The translations under genes and the position numbers were made by a program. Positions 1 to 9,275 of a stretch of DNA of 64,000 nt are shown piece by piece (the stretch's first letter is position 1; each line of letters starts with the position of its first letter). Source of the DNA: CAZZDK01 sp964652235 (lineage in GTDB: Bacteria > Pseudomonadota > Alphaproteobacteria > UBA9219). A model generated the notes under the pieces. The model did not search any database. It was given only the letters and a program-made list of their open reading frames with translations, and was not told the origin of the DNA. The DNA lies in contig CAZZDK010000007.1 in the NCBI GenBank assembly GCA_964652235.1, positions 18,203 through 82,202 on the forward strand. The letters are read 5' to 3'.

Positions 1-2585
1 GCGGTGGCGTGCGAGGACAGGGCGATGAAGGGCGTCTCTCCCCATTTTCCTCCGTCCCTGCGTACCGTCGCGGCGAACTCAAAGCCGTTCATGCCGGGCA
101 TTTCGATGTCGCTGACGATGGCGTCGAACTCTTCGCCCTCCTCGCGCAGCTTGAGGGCCTGGCCCGCGTTCTCCACCGCCGTGACGGTATAGCCCGCCAC
201 GGAAAGAAGCGGCGAGAGCAGGTTGCGGAAGAAGGGGCTGTCGTCCACAAGAAGAATCTTGTGAAGCTTTTCCTCTCCGAAGGACTCGCTCTGCTGCGAA
301 CCGAACCAGTCCTGATACGCCATCGAAAGGTAGTGGCCCGTATCCACGATGTCCGTGGCGTGGCCGGAAATGATGGCGCTGCCCAGAAAGCCGGGCCGCG
401 AAGCCGAAAGGTTGATGCTGACGTGATCCTCGACGATATCGACGATCTCATCGACGATCAGCCCCATGCTGCGGTCCTTGTCGCTGAAAACGAGAACGGG
501 CTGCGAGCCTTCCCTGGCGAGCTGCTTGCTCGGATCAATCGGCACGAGCGGCATGAGGCTGCCGCGATATTGCACCACCGGCTTGCCGTCGGAATATTCG
601 ACCGTCTGAAGATCGAACTCCTCAAGCCGCGCGACGAGGGAAAGGGGAACGGCCTTGGGCGCCGTGCCGCCCGCCCGGAAGAGAAGCAGGGATTGCTTTT
701 CCATCCCCTTGCCGTGCGCCGCCTGCTTCTTCTGCATCGACACGGATTCGGCCCCCGCTCCGTGAATCTCGCCGACGTGCGCCGCGACTCCGTTGGGGTC
801 CAGAATCATAATGACGCTGCCGTCGCCCAGAATGGTGTTGCCGGAAAAAGTCGAAATGCCGCGCAAAATCGGCGAGACCGGCTTGACCACGATTTCCTCG
901 GTGTCGAAAACGCGGTCCACGATGATCCCGAAAGACGAACTGCCGACCTGCACCACGACGATAAAGGAAAGCTCGCTGGAGTCCTTCTCTTCGCCCAGCT
1001 TCAGCATCCGCCGCAAGGAGACGAGCGGCAGAAGCCTGTTGCGAAGGCGCAGAACCGGCGTGTTGTTGATCGTCTCGATCTTGTATTCGCTCTGCGCCGA
1101 GGCGTGAACCAGCTCGACGACGCTGATTTGCGGTATGGCGAAGCGCTCGCCCGCGCATTCGACGATAAGCGTCGAAACGATGGCCAGCGTGAGCGGTATC
1201 TTGATAAGGAAGCGCGACCCCTTCCCTTCCGTCGATTGCATATCGATGGTGCCGCCGATCTTTTCGATGTTCGTCTTGACGACGTCCATGCCCACGCCGC
1301 GGCCGGACACGGCGGTAACCTTGGTCGCCGTCGAAAAGCCCGGCTTGAAGATATACTGGATGATCTGCTGATCGTTCATGCCCGCGACTTCGGATTCGCT
1401 GGCCAGATTGTTTTCGATGATCTTGGCCTTGATCTTTTCGATGGACAGGCCGCGCCCGTCGTCGCTGATTTCGATAATGATATGGCCGCCTTCGTGATAG
1501 GCGTTCAAACGGATGACGCCCGTTTCCGGCTTGCCCGCCATGGCGCGGTCGGCCGGGAGTTCGATGCCGTGATCCGCCGAATTGCGGACCATGTGCGTGA
1601 GCGGATCCTTGATCAGCTCAAGCACCTGCCTGTCCAGTTCGGTTTCCGCGCCGAACATCTGCAGGTCTATCTTCTTGCCGAGTTCCAGCGCCAGATCGCG
1701 GATGATGCGGGGCAGCTTGGACCAGGCGTTGCCGATGGGCTGCATACGCGTCTTCATGACGCCTTCCTGCAGTTCCGACGTGACGTGGTTGAGCCGCTGC
1801 AAAGGCGCGGCGAAAGGATTGTCCTTTTGCGTGCGCGAGATTTGCATGAGCTGGTTGCGCGTCAAAACCAGTTCGCTGGCGATGACCATCAGGTTTTCCA
1901 GTTGATCCACGCTCACCCGAATGGTCTGGGCGGCGACGGACGGCGGCTGGCTCTTCCCGTCTTCGCTTTCGGTCTTGTCGGCAGCGGCGGGCGTCAGCGC
2001 GTTTTTCGTCGCAGCGGGTCTTGAAGCGGGAGGCTCTTGCCCCTTGCCGGTTTCACCGGCAGGAACAGGGGTAAAGCCGAGCTCGTCAGGCTCGGGCGCG
2101 GACAGTTCTTGATCCATGGTCTCGCCTTTTTGTTTTTGGGGTGGGGCTTCAACTTGGGCCTCGGCCTTCAGGGGCGGCGTCGAGTCGGAGGCGCCGACGG
2201 CGACCTCCCGGCCTTCCTCCATCGCGGCCAACGCCGCGATCAGATCCTCGTCGCTGCCGGGCGCTTCCGCCTCTGTCTGTTCCAGAACGGCCAGAAGGCT
2301 TTTGATCCGGTCGATGGACTGCAAAATGAGAGTCACGGCATGAGGCGTAACCGACAATTCCCGGTCCCTGAACTTGCCGAGAACGTTTTCGGCCGCATGG
2401 GCCACGTGTTCCAGCCGAGGCAGGCCCAGAAAACCGCACGTGCCCTTGATCGTATGGACAAGCCTGAAGATGCTGCTGAGCAATTCCGGATCGTTCGGAT
2501 TTTGCTCAAGCTTAACCATCTCGACATCGACTTCGGCGATGCTTTCGTTGGTTTCCGTCAAAAAATCGCGTAACAGATCATCCAT
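1..2585 (-). CDS. cheA: CheA-type hybrid histidine kinase (3' end outside window)
   Basis: Chemotaxis histidine kinase that autophosphorylates on an HPt histidine and feeds CheY/CheB-type regulators. Reading from ATG 2585: HPt domain about residues 1-105 with His44 in VHTIKGTCG; a Pro/Ala/Glu-rich linker to about 225; dimerisation helices about 225-285; HATPase about 285-455 with N-box HMVRNSADHG and G-box SGRGVGMD; a CheW (P5) domain about 460-600; a second CheW-like module about 625-755; and a receiver domain from about 775 (KILLVDDSPFF, acceptor Asp in VSDIEMPGMNG) that runs off the window. The start is supported by AAAGGAAA about 8 bases upstream. It lies 81 bp downstream of chpT on the same strand. 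The C-terminal receiver is typical of hybrid CheA proteins; the second CheW-like module is less usual. The stop codon is not visible. Confidence 0.95.
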   Translation of the reverse strand, partial: MDDLLRDFLTETNESIAEVDVEMVKLEQNPNDPELLSSIFRLVHTIKGTCGFLGLPRLEHVAHAAENVLGKFRDRELSVTPHAVTLILQSIDRIKSLLAVLEQTEAEAPGSDEDLIAALAAMEEGREVAVGASDSTPPLKAEAQVEAPPQKQKGETMDQELSAPEPDELGFTPVPAGETGKGQEPPASRPAATKNALTPAAADKTESEDGKSQPPSVAAQTIRVSVDQLENLMVIASELVLTRNQLMQISRTQKDNPFAAPLQRLNHVTSELQEGVMKTRMQPIGNAWSKLPRIIRDLALELGKKIDLQMFGAETELDRQVLELIKDPLTHMVRNSADHGIELPADRAMAGKPETGVIRLNAYHEGGHIIIEISDDGRGLSIEKIKAKIIENNLASESEVAGMNDQQIIQYIFKPGFSTATKVTAVSGRGVGMDVVKTNIEKIGGTIDMQSTEGKGSRFLIKIPLTLAIVSTLIVECAGERFAIPQISVVELVHASAQSEYKIETINNTPVLRLRNRLLPLVSLRRMLKLGEEKDSSELSFIVVVQVGSSSFGIIVDRVFDTEEIVVKPVSPILRGISTFSGNTILGDGSVIMILDPNGVAAHVGEIHGAGAESVSMQKKQAAHGKGMEKQSLLLFRAGGTAPKAVPLSLVARLEEFDLQTVEYSDGKPVVQYRGSLMPLVPIDPSKQLAREGSQPVLVFSDKDRSMGLIVDEIVDIVEDHVSINLSASRPGFLGSAIISGHATDIVDTGHYLSMAYQDWFGSQQSESFGEEKLHKILLVDDSPFFRNLLSPLLSVAGYTVTAVENAGQALKLREEGEEFDAIVSDIEMPGMNGFEFAATVRRDGGKWGETPFIALSSHAT

Positions 2586-2666
2586 GGTCCGTTTCCTTTG
2601 GGTCTGGGCACCGATTCCCTTGCGGGAAGCGGTAACCGAGTGTGGGCATCAATCCTTAAAAAACCC

Positions 2667-3338
2667 TTATGCTACATGGTGCTTATCGTATGCGGGCGGG
2701 ACGATTTGGAGGGTCAGATCAAGACGATCCGATTCAGGCGAGAAAGAGGCGATGCGCAGACCGAAATCATCCGCGAACCTGCCGGTGATATAGGGTTGAA
2801 TGGTGCGAGGCGTCAGCTCTTCAACAGGCGTGCGCCCCTCCAAGGCGGACTCGAAGGCGGACGAAAGCGACGCGCCGCGTCCCGTAATCTCCAGAAGGCA
2901 ACCGATTTTGTCATCGCCGCCGAGTCGACGCAACGCGATTGCGCCGCCATAGGCGAGAATCTCCTCGCTCATGACCAGCGCGTTCACAAGGACCTTCAAA
3001 GCGCCACGTTTTTCGGCAAAGGACTGGAGATCGGTCTCTTCCGACCAGGAAAGCTTTATTTTTCCACCATCGAAATAGCTCTCTGCAACCGGGCGAACTT
3101 CCCGGACGGGAAGGTTCTCCTCGCTGCCCGCGCGGCCATAGGCGATCCGGAAGAGCCGCAGACGCCGGGAAGCCTGCGCGGCGCTGTTGGCGATAAGGCC
3201 CATCGCCTCGTCCGCGACGGATTCGCCGATGTCCTGGATCAACTCCACGCCGTTGTTGATGGCGCTGACGGGGCTTATCAAGTCGTGGCAAAGCTTGGAG
3301 GACAAAAGATCAAGGACTCTCAAGTCGATGTGCATCAC
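2667..3338 (-). CDS. chpT: Histidine phosphotransferase ChpT
   Basis: Phosphotransferase of the alphaproteobacterial CckA-ChpT-CtrA/CpdR relay. It is a dimeric protein with a histidine-kinase fold but no ATPase activity. The family signature LCHDLISPVSAINNG near the N-terminus carries the phospho-accepting His (about residue 18), and the 223-residue length fits the family. The start is GTG 3338 or the ATG directly after it at 3335; a GGGGAGGGG Shine-Dalgarno lies just upstream. It is first in an apparent chpT-cheA operon, with two CtrA-type boxes in the leader. No ctrA or cckA is in this window. Confidence 0.9.
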   Translation of the reverse strand: MMHIDLRVLDLLSSKLCHDLISPVSAINNGVELIQDIGESVADEAMGLIANSAAQASRRLRLFRIAYGRAGSEENLPVREVRPVAESYFDGGKIKLSWSEETDLQSFAEKRGALKVLVNALVMSEEILAYGGAIALRRLGGDDKIGCLLEITGRGASLSSAFESALEGRTPVEELTPRTIQPYITGRFADDFGLRIASFSPESDRLDLTLQIVPPAYDKHHVA

Positions 3339-3383
3339 CGCCCCTCCCCAAGGCCCTGCGAAAAGGGTCCGAATCTCCCTTGG

Positions 3384-3419
3384 TTAAGATTGGCTCAATA
3401 GATGTTAAATGATGATTAA
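3384..3419. promoter_or_regulatory. Two CtrA-type binding boxes (TTAA-N7-TTAA)
   Basis: A perfect TTAA-N7-TTAA lies at 3405-3419 and a 7/8 match TTAA-N7-TCAA at 3384-3398, in the intergenic region between divergent chpT (start 3338) and nadK (start 3515). CtrA of alphaproteobacteria binds TTAA-N7-TTAA. Placement 46-81 bp upstream of chpT suggests that the regulator whose phosphorylation depends on ChpT controls chpT-cheA. Binding itself is inferred. Confidence 0.6.
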
Positions 3420-3514
3420 TAGGCGCGTTTTAGGGAAGTTTTTGCCGTTTGTCCTTTAACGTTTAGGGGATAGAATGCGGACGTTATGAACGGGCCCCTC
3501 ATCGAGTAACTCCC

Positions 3515-4276
3515 ATGAAAATCGCCTTTGTCGCCTCCCCCACGCCCCAAGCGCAGGAATCCTTGCAGGAACTTCAAGCGCGTTACGGCGAAACCAGCGC
3601 TGAGGAAGCGGACATCCTCATCGTCCTGGGCGGCGACGGGCAGGTTTTGCAAACGCTCCACGCCACGCTGGGTTCGCAAAAGCCCGTCTATGCGCTGAGG
3701 CGGACTCTCTCCGTGGGCTTTCTGTGCAACGATTACAATCCCGACCGTTTGATCGAACGGCTGGAGAGAGCGCACGAAGTCCACCTTCATCCCCTGCGCG
3801 TTGAGTGCAAAAAGACGGACGGCACCCTTTTCTCGACCCTCGCCATCAACGAGGTTTCGTTGCTGCGCGACTCGCCGCAATCGGCCAAGCTGCGCGTGCG
3901 GATCGACGATGTCGAACGGATCGGCTGCTATAGCGGCGACGGGCTTTTGGTCGCCACGCCCGCAGGCAGCACGGCTTACAACCATTCGGCGGGCGGGCCG
4001 ATCATGCCGCTTGATTCCGGCACGCTCGTCATGACGGCCATTTGCGGATTCCGCCCCCGCGGCTGGTCGCACGCGATCCTGCCGCAGAACGTTTTGATCG
4101 AGATCGACGTCCTGGAAACGGACAAGCGCCCCGTGCGGCTCGAAGCGGGCTTTGCCGACATTCACGACGTGGCCTCGGTGCGGACCTGGCTCGATCCGGA
4201 AACGCGCTTTACGTTGCTGTTCGACCCCGAACATCACCTCGGCGAGCGCATCATCCGCGAACAGTTTATGACGTGA
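3515..4276 (+). CDS. nadK: NAD kinase
   Basis: Phosphorylates NAD to NADP with ATP in the cytoplasm. The diagnostic GGDG motif is at residues 39-42 (VLGGDGQVLQ), followed by AINEVSLLR and the long conserved DGLLVATPAGSTAYNHSAGG stretch, which forms the NAD site. At 253 residues it is the usual short alphaproteobacterial form. Start ATG 3515 has only a weak ribosome site. It is convergent with glmS: the TGA at 4274-4276 leaves a single base before the glmS stop. Confidence 0.95.
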   Translation: MKIAFVASPTPQAQESLQELQARYGETSAEEADILIVLGGDGQVLQTLHATLGSQKPVYALRRTLSVGFLCNDYNPDRLIERLERAHEVHLHPLRVECKKTDGTLFSTLAINEVSLLRDSPQSAKLRVRIDDVERIGCYSGDGLLVATPAGSTAYNHSAGGPIMPLDSGTLVMTAICGFRPRGWSHAILPQNVLIEIDVLETDKRPVRLEAGFADIHDVASVRTWLDPETRFTLLFDPEHHLGERIIREQFMT

Positions 4277-4277
4277 C

Positions 4278-6098
4278 CTACTCCACCGTCACGCTTTTGG
4301 CGAGATTGCGCGGCTGGTCCACGTCGGTGCCTTTGGACAGCGCCGTGTAATAGGCCAGAAGCTGCACGGGAACCGAATAAAGGATCGGCGCGACGGTCTC
4401 GTGAACCTTCGGCAGAGTCATGACCCACCAGGGTTTAGTGCCCATATCGGCCAGACCGTCCCTATCCGTAAAGAGGATGACTTTCCCGCCTCGCGCGACG
4501 ACTTCCTGCACGTTGGAGACGGTTTTCTCGAACAGCCCGTCATGCGGCGAAAGAACGACGACCGGCATCGTCTCGTCGATGAGCGCGATGGGGCCGTGTT
4601 TCATTTCGCCCGCCGGGTAGGCTTCGGCGTGGATGTAGGAAATCTCCTTCAGCTTAAGCGCGCCTTCGAGCGCCATCGGGTAAAGCAGCCCGCGCCCCAG
4701 ATAAAGCGCGTTTTCGATGTCCGCGAAATGGTGCGCGAGTTCCTGGATCTTATGATCCTCGCGCAGGACTTCGTTGATGTGGGAAGGCACCTCGCGCAGA
4801 GCCTGGAGAATCTCCCGCGCCCGCCCCTCGTCCAGCGTTCCGCGCTCCAGCCCCGCCGAAACCGCCAGGCACAAAAGGACCGTAAGCTGCGTCGTGAAGG
4901 CCTTGGTCGAAGCCACGCTGATCTCCGGCCCCGCGAGCGTCGGCACCAGGCCGTCCGACTGCCGCGCGATGGTGCTGTGCAGCGCGTTGACGATGGCCAG
5001 GATTTTTTGCCCGTTCTTTTTGGCGTAACCGAGCGCCGCGAGCGTATCCGCCGTTTCGCCCGATTGCGAGATAACGATCATCGCGCCCGATTTGCTCATC
5101 GGCGTCTCGCGGTAGCGGTATTCGGAAGCGATGTCGGCGTTGACCGGCAGGCCCGCCAATTGCTCGAACCAGTATTTCGCCACAAGCCCCGCGTAATAGG
5201 CGGTGCCGCAGGCGATGATCGTCAGGCCGTCTATCTTTTTCCACTCGAACGGCAAAGGCGGCAAGGATGGCAGCCCGTCCGCCGTCGTAAGCGCGGCCAT
5301 CGTGTCGCCGATGACGGTCGGCTGCTCGAAGATTTCTTTCAGCATGAAATGGCGGTATTCGCCCTTGCCGATCATCGCGCCGGACAAGGCCGTCTCGTGC
5401 ACTTTGCGGTCCACGACGCGGCCTTCCTCGTCGTGGAAAACGGCGCGGCCCGGCGTGAGTTCGACCCAATCGCCTTCCTCAAGATAGGAAATGCGGCTGG
5501 TCAGCGGCGCAAGCGCCAAAGCGTCCGAGCCGAGATACATCTCCGTATCGCCGTAGCCGACGGCCAGCGGGCTGCCGCGCCGCGCGCCGATAAGCAGGTT
5601 CTCATGCCCCGTGAACAGGATAGCGAGCGCGAACGCGCCCTCGATGCGTTTCAACGCGGCCTGCGTGGCGGCCTGGGGATCAAGCCCCTGCCCCAGATAA
5701 TCGGTAATCAAATGCGCGACGGATTCCGTGTCCGTCTCGGATTTGAAGACGTGGCCCTTGGCTTCCAGCTCTTTACGCAGATCGCGGTAATTTTCGATAA
5801 TGCCGTTGTGAACGACCGCGACGTGATCCGTGAAATGCGGATGCGCGTTGTCCTCGCTGGGGCGTCCGTGCGTGGCCCAGCGCGTATGGCCGATCCCGAC
5901 CGTTCCGGCCAAAGGCTCGCGCTCTAACCTCTCGGCCAGCGCGTTCAGCTTGCCGACGGCGCGGCGCGTTTCGATATGCCCGCCTACGAGCGTGGCGATG
6001 CCCGCGCTGTCATAGCCCCGGTACTCAAGCCGCCGAAGCCCGTCAACGAGCAAATCAGCCACAGGCCTTTGGGCAAGAATGCCAACGATGCCGCACAT
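4278..6098 (-). CDS. glmS: Glutamine-fructose-6-phosphate aminotransferase (isomerizing)
   Basis: Makes glucosamine-6-phosphate from fructose-6-phosphate and glutamine, the first committed step to UDP-GlcNAc for peptidoglycan and LPS. The start was set at ATG 6098 because it follows a clean GGAGG and gives MCGIVGIL, in which Cys becomes the N-terminal nucleophile of the class II amidotransferase domain (about 1-240, with GIGHTRWATHG and HPHFT). Two SIS isomerase domains follow (SQSGETADT, then a second copy). It ends in the canonical PRNLAKSVTVE. 606 residues, full length. Confidence 0.97.
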   Translation of the reverse strand: MCGIVGILAQRPVADLLVDGLRRLEYRGYDSAGIATLVGGHIETRRAVGKLNALAERLEREPLAGTVGIGHTRWATHGRPSEDNAHPHFTDHVAVVHNGIIENYRDLRKELEAKGHVFKSETDTESVAHLITDYLGQGLDPQAATQAALKRIEGAFALAILFTGHENLLIGARRGSPLAVGYGDTEMYLGSDALALAPLTSRISYLEEGDWVELTPGRAVFHDEEGRVVDRKVHETALSGAMIGKGEYRHFMLKEIFEQPTVIGDTMAALTTADGLPSLPPLPFEWKKIDGLTIIACGTAYYAGLVAKYWFEQLAGLPVNADIASEYRYRETPMSKSGAMIVISQSGETADTLAALGYAKKNGQKILAIVNALHSTIARQSDGLVPTLAGPEISVASTKAFTTQLTVLLCLAVSAGLERGTLDEGRAREILQALREVPSHINEVLREDHKIQELAHHFADIENALYLGRGLLYPMALEGALKLKEISYIHAEAYPAGEMKHGPIALIDETMPVVVLSPHDGLFEKTVSNVQEVVARGGKVILFTDRDGLADMGTKPWWVMTLPKVHETVAPILYSVPVQLLAYYTALSKGTDVDQPRNLAKSVTVE

Positions 6099-6224
6099 GA
6101 TCCCTCCGGAAATAGATGACGGATGACAGATGGCAGAGATTGCGAGATCGGGCAACCTCCTGATTTTTCAAAAAAAGCGACGAATTGTTACGGAAAAGTT
6201 TCCTCACAAGAGCGGCTAAGAGCC

Positions 6225-6926
6225 CTATTCCTCCTTAAAATTCCTAAATCCCAGCTTGAAGCCTTTCGGCTCCGGCAAACGCGCGCGATCAAAGGTATGG
6301 ACCGGCTCGGCCACGTTGCCGATGGTTTTCTCGCCCACGGACTGGATGAGCTGGACGTAATAGGTCCCCTTATACCCCGCCTCGTCCAGATCGTGGATGA
6401 TCCAGGCGATGTCCTCTTCCTTGAGCAAATCGGGATGCACGGTGGTGCGGACTTCAAAGCCGATTTTCTCGTCCGCCGCGATCAGCAGCGCCAGGCTTTC
6501 CTTGAACGGCTTCCATAATTTTTCGCTGCCGGTCAGAGAGCCGAACTTTTCAGGCGGTCCCTTGTAGTCGAGCGCGACGACATCCAAAAGCCCTTCGTCC
6601 AAAAGGCCGCGCAGGACCTCGGGCCGCGAGCCGTTCGTGTCGAGCTTGGTCTTGAAACCCATCGCCCGCACCTTGCGGATCAGCGCCGGAAGGCCCGGAT
6701 AAAGCGTTGCCTCGCCGCCCGAAAAGACGACGGCCTTGAGCCGCCCTTTTCGATTTTCAAGAAAGGAAAGAAGTTCGGCCTCGTCGCGCCCGCCCTTGCC
6801 CGCCACGATGTCCGGGTTGTGGCAATAGACGCAGCGCATATTGCAGCCCGCAAACCAGGCGACGCAAGCCATCTCGCCCGGATAGTCGAGAAGCGTGAAA
6901 GGCGTGATGGCGTAAAGAGAGGGCAT
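6225..6926 (-). CDS. nrdG: Anaerobic ribonucleotide reductase-activating protein (radical SAM)
   Basis: Radical-SAM enzyme that installs the glycyl radical on NrdD under anoxia. The CX3CX2C cluster motif is visible as CNMRCVYC near residues 28-35, followed by the SAM-binding FSGGEATLYPGL segment. 233 residues resembles the longer NrdG class related to pyruvate-formate-lyase activases. It lies downstream of nrdD on the same strand, separated by 190 bp that include a palindromic repeat. The Shine-Dalgarno is weak. Confidence 0.9.
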   Translation of the reverse strand: MPSLYAITPFTLLDYPGEMACVAWFAGCNMRCVYCHNPDIVAGKGGRDEAELLSFLENRKGRLKAVVFSGGEATLYPGLPALIRKVRAMGFKTKLDTNGSRPEVLRGLLDEGLLDVVALDYKGPPEKFGSLTGSEKLWKPFKESLALLIAADEKIGFEVRTTVHPDLLKEEDIAWIIHDLDEAGYKGTYYVQLIQSVGEKTIGNVAEPVHTFDRARLPEPKGFKLGFRNFKEE

Positions 6927-6972
6927 GAAGGGGATCAGGGGTCGGGATTCGGGGGGCGGGGAAAGAAGGAAT

Positions 6973-7083
6973 CGTCATTGTGAGAAGGAAGGCAGCCGCA
7001 GGCGGCCTGACGACGCGGCAATCCAGAGCCGTTTAAGACGAGTCCGCAACGATCCTGGATCCCGGCTTTCGTGAGGATGACGA
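6973..7083. repeat. Dispersed palindromic repeat (REP-like) between nrdD and nrdG
   Basis: The element opens with CGTCATTGTGAG and closes with the inverted complement (GTGAGGATGACGA). It contains GCAATCCAGAG, and the right half reads in reverse as the widespread CGAAAGCCGGGATCCAG-type dispersed repeat. A related element lies between purK and purE (23923-24083). It may form mRNA hairpins that lower nrdG expression relative to nrdD; that role is inferred. Confidence 0.65.
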
Positions 7084-7116
7084 TTTTTCCCCGGCCCCCG
7101 ACCCCCGACCCCTTTT

Positions 7117-9123
7117 CTAACATCCGCCCATCGTGCTGTGTTTCCGGATAGCCTCTTCCGTGAAGTGCTTGCGCTCGCGATGCTCGCCCTTCTTGCCGAT
7201 GTTGAAACTGTCCACGGGACGGAAATAGCCCATCACGCGCGTCCAGACCTGCGTCTTTTCGCCGCAATGCGGACAAACCGGCTGTTCGCCCTTCAAATAA
7301 CCGTGCTCGTCGCACACCGAGAAAACCGGCGTGATCGTAATGTAGGGCAACTGGTAGTTTTCCAAAACCGCCCTCACGAACTGGCGGCAGGAGTCCGCGC
7401 TGTCGAGGCGCTCGTTCATGTACATATGCAAAACCGTCCCGCCCGTATATTTGCACTGCAGCTTGTTTTGCAAATCGAGCGCCTCGAACGGATCGTCCGT
7501 GTAGCTGGCCGGGATCTGGCTGCTGTTCGTGTAGTAGATGTTGTCGCCGCTCCCCGCCTGGAACATGCCCGGAAAACGCTTGCGATCTTCCTTGGCGAAG
7601 CGATAGGTCGCCCCTTCCGCCGGAGAGGCCTCAAGGTTGTAGAGGTTGCCCGTCTCTTCCTGATAGACGCGCAGGCGCGCGCGGATATGGTCGAGCAGGC
7701 GCAGCGACATTTCGATTCCCGCCTCGCTCGTCATATCGTACTTGCCGCCCGAAAAGTTCAGCAGCATTTCGTTCATGCCGTTGACGCCGATGGTGCTGAA
7801 ATGGTTGCGGAAGCCGGACAGATAACGCCGCGTATAGGGGTAAAGGCCGCGCTCGAACATTTCGTTCACGAAGACGCGCTTTTTCTCGAGCGTGCTCTTC
7901 GCCATGTCCATCAGGCGATCAACCTCAGCGATCAGGCCCGCCTCGTCGCCCTTAAACCTGTAACCGAGACGCGCCATGTTGAGCGTCACGACGCCGATGG
8001 AACCCGTCATTTCCGCCGAACCGAACAGGCCGTTGCCGCGCTTTTGAAGCTCGCGCAGGTCAAGCTGCAAACGGCAGCACATCGAGCGCACCGCGCCGGG
8101 CTTGTAGGCTTCCGGATTTTCGATAAGCTTGCCTTCTTCGTCGCGCTTGTACTGGCTGCCGATGAAATTCTGGAAATACGAGCTGCCCACCTTGGCCGCG
8201 TTTTCGAAAATCGCGTCGGCGATGCGGCTGTTCCAGTCGAAGTTTTCGGTGATGTTCACCGTCGGGATCGGGAAGGTATAGGTCTGGCCGTGCGCGTCGC
8301 CCTCGGTCATGACTTCGTAATAGGCCAGAACGATGCGCTCCATCTCCGGCACGAAGTCGGCATAGGTCATCTCGGACAGGCTCTTCAGGCCGGGGCGGCG
8401 ATACTTGGCCAGCGCCAGAAGCTTGCTTGCCTCGTCTTCCTTCAGCGCGGCGAAAAGGTGCTCGCCCCGCGCCATCGGCATTTGAAGCTTAAGGTCGTCC
8501 GGCACCGTGATGTCGAGCGTCACGTTCGTAAAGGGCGACTGGCCCCACCGCGCCGGAACGTTCAGGTTGTAAACGAACTGGCGGATCGCCTTGACGATCT
8601 CGCGGTCGCTGAGCTGGTCGCGGAAGACGTAAGGGGCGAGATAAGTGTCGAACGAGGAAAAGGCCTGCGCCCCCGCCCATTCGGACTGCAGAATGCCCAG
8701 GAAGTTCGCCATCTGGCCGAGCGCCTCGCGAAAGTGGCGCGGCGGACGCGAAGACACGCGGCCCTGCACGCCGTTGAATCCTTCCGAGAGCAATTGCCGC
8801 AGGCTCCAGCCCGCGCAATAGCCCGCCAGGCTGTCCAGGTCGTGAATGTGATAATCGCCCTCGCGGTGCGCGGCGCCCTCTTCCTTCGTATAAACCTCGT
8901 CCAGCCAAAAATTGGCGATGACCTTGCCCGCCAGGTTGTTCACCAGGCCCGCATGGCTGTAGCCCACATTCGCATTCGCGTTGATGCGCCAGTCCGCCTT
9001 CGAAAGATATTCGTCCACGGATTCCGAACAATTGATGCTGGTGCCCTGAAATTGGGGCTTGCGCTCGGGGGAAACGGGACGCGGTTCGAAGGGAATGACC
9101 TGAGCCGTGGACTGATCTTGCAT
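7117..9123 (-). CDS. nrdD: Anaerobic ribonucleoside-triphosphate reductase
   Basis: Oxygen-sensitive class III ribonucleotide reductase making dNTPs without oxygen. ATG 9123 was chosen because GGAGG precedes it, and an upstream in-frame start lacks one. The C-terminus has the zinc Cys4-type segment (VCDEHGYLKG and VCPHCGEK) and the glycyl-radical region RVMGYFRPVDSFN, with the radical Gly in RVMGY. No N-terminal ATP-cone is obvious before the core (SINCSESVDEY onward). 668 residues. It is followed by its activase nrdG and preceded by a putative Fnr site, which fits anaerobic induction. Confidence 0.95.
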   Translation of the reverse strand: MQDQSTAQVIPFEPRPVSPERKPQFQGTSINCSESVDEYLSKADWRINANANVGYSHAGLVNNLAGKVIANFWLDEVYTKEEGAAHREGDYHIHDLDSLAGYCAGWSLRQLLSEGFNGVQGRVSSRPPRHFREALGQMANFLGILQSEWAGAQAFSSFDTYLAPYVFRDQLSDREIVKAIRQFVYNLNVPARWGQSPFTNVTLDITVPDDLKLQMPMARGEHLFAALKEDEASKLLALAKYRRPGLKSLSEMTYADFVPEMERIVLAYYEVMTEGDAHGQTYTFPIPTVNITENFDWNSRIADAIFENAAKVGSSYFQNFIGSQYKRDEEGKLIENPEAYKPGAVRSMCCRLQLDLRELQKRGNGLFGSAEMTGSIGVVTLNMARLGYRFKGDEAGLIAEVDRLMDMAKSTLEKKRVFVNEMFERGLYPYTRRYLSGFRNHFSTIGVNGMNEMLLNFSGGKYDMTSEAGIEMSLRLLDHIRARLRVYQEETGNLYNLEASPAEGATYRFAKEDRKRFPGMFQAGSGDNIYYTNSSQIPASYTDDPFEALDLQNKLQCKYTGGTVLHMYMNERLDSADSCRQFVRAVLENYQLPYITITPVFSVCDEHGYLKGEQPVCPHCGEKTQVWTRVMGYFRPVDSFNIGKKGEHRERKHFTEEAIRKHSTMGGC

Positions 9124-9231
9124 AAAATCCTCCGAAAAAAGCTTCCAAAAGAAGCCCTGTGAACAAGCCGTAGCGGACAAGACGAGGTTAAAAGCTATCC
9201 AGGCAACCTACTAAATGAAGGCGACCTGGGT

Positions 9232-9275
9232 ACATTAGAACACAAAATATGGTACCACATCTTGATCCATGTCAA
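9232..9275 (-). promoter_or_regulatory. Fnr-type site and -10 of the nrdD promoter
   Basis: TTGATccatGTCAA at 9262-9275 matches the Fnr/Anr consensus TTGAT-N4-ATCAA at 9 of 10 positions. On the minus strand a -10-like TAATGT (plus 9232-9237) puts the box centre roughly 43 bases upstream of the implied start of transcription, close to a class II activator position. The start codon is about 145 bases from the box. The rest of the 9124-9548 gap holds no gene that I can support. Confidence 0.6.

Noticed and set aside
9..2024. Long open frame on the plus strand opposite cheA
   Set aside because: The minus strand encodes a clear CheA with all domains. The plus frame is a GC-rich antisense shadow with no family resemblance and an Arg/Asp-rich composition.
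9240..9255. NrdR operator upstream of nrdD
   Set aside because: Only 12/16 match, and the second box expected about three helical turns away is not found. Kept only as a remark under the Fnr-site finding.
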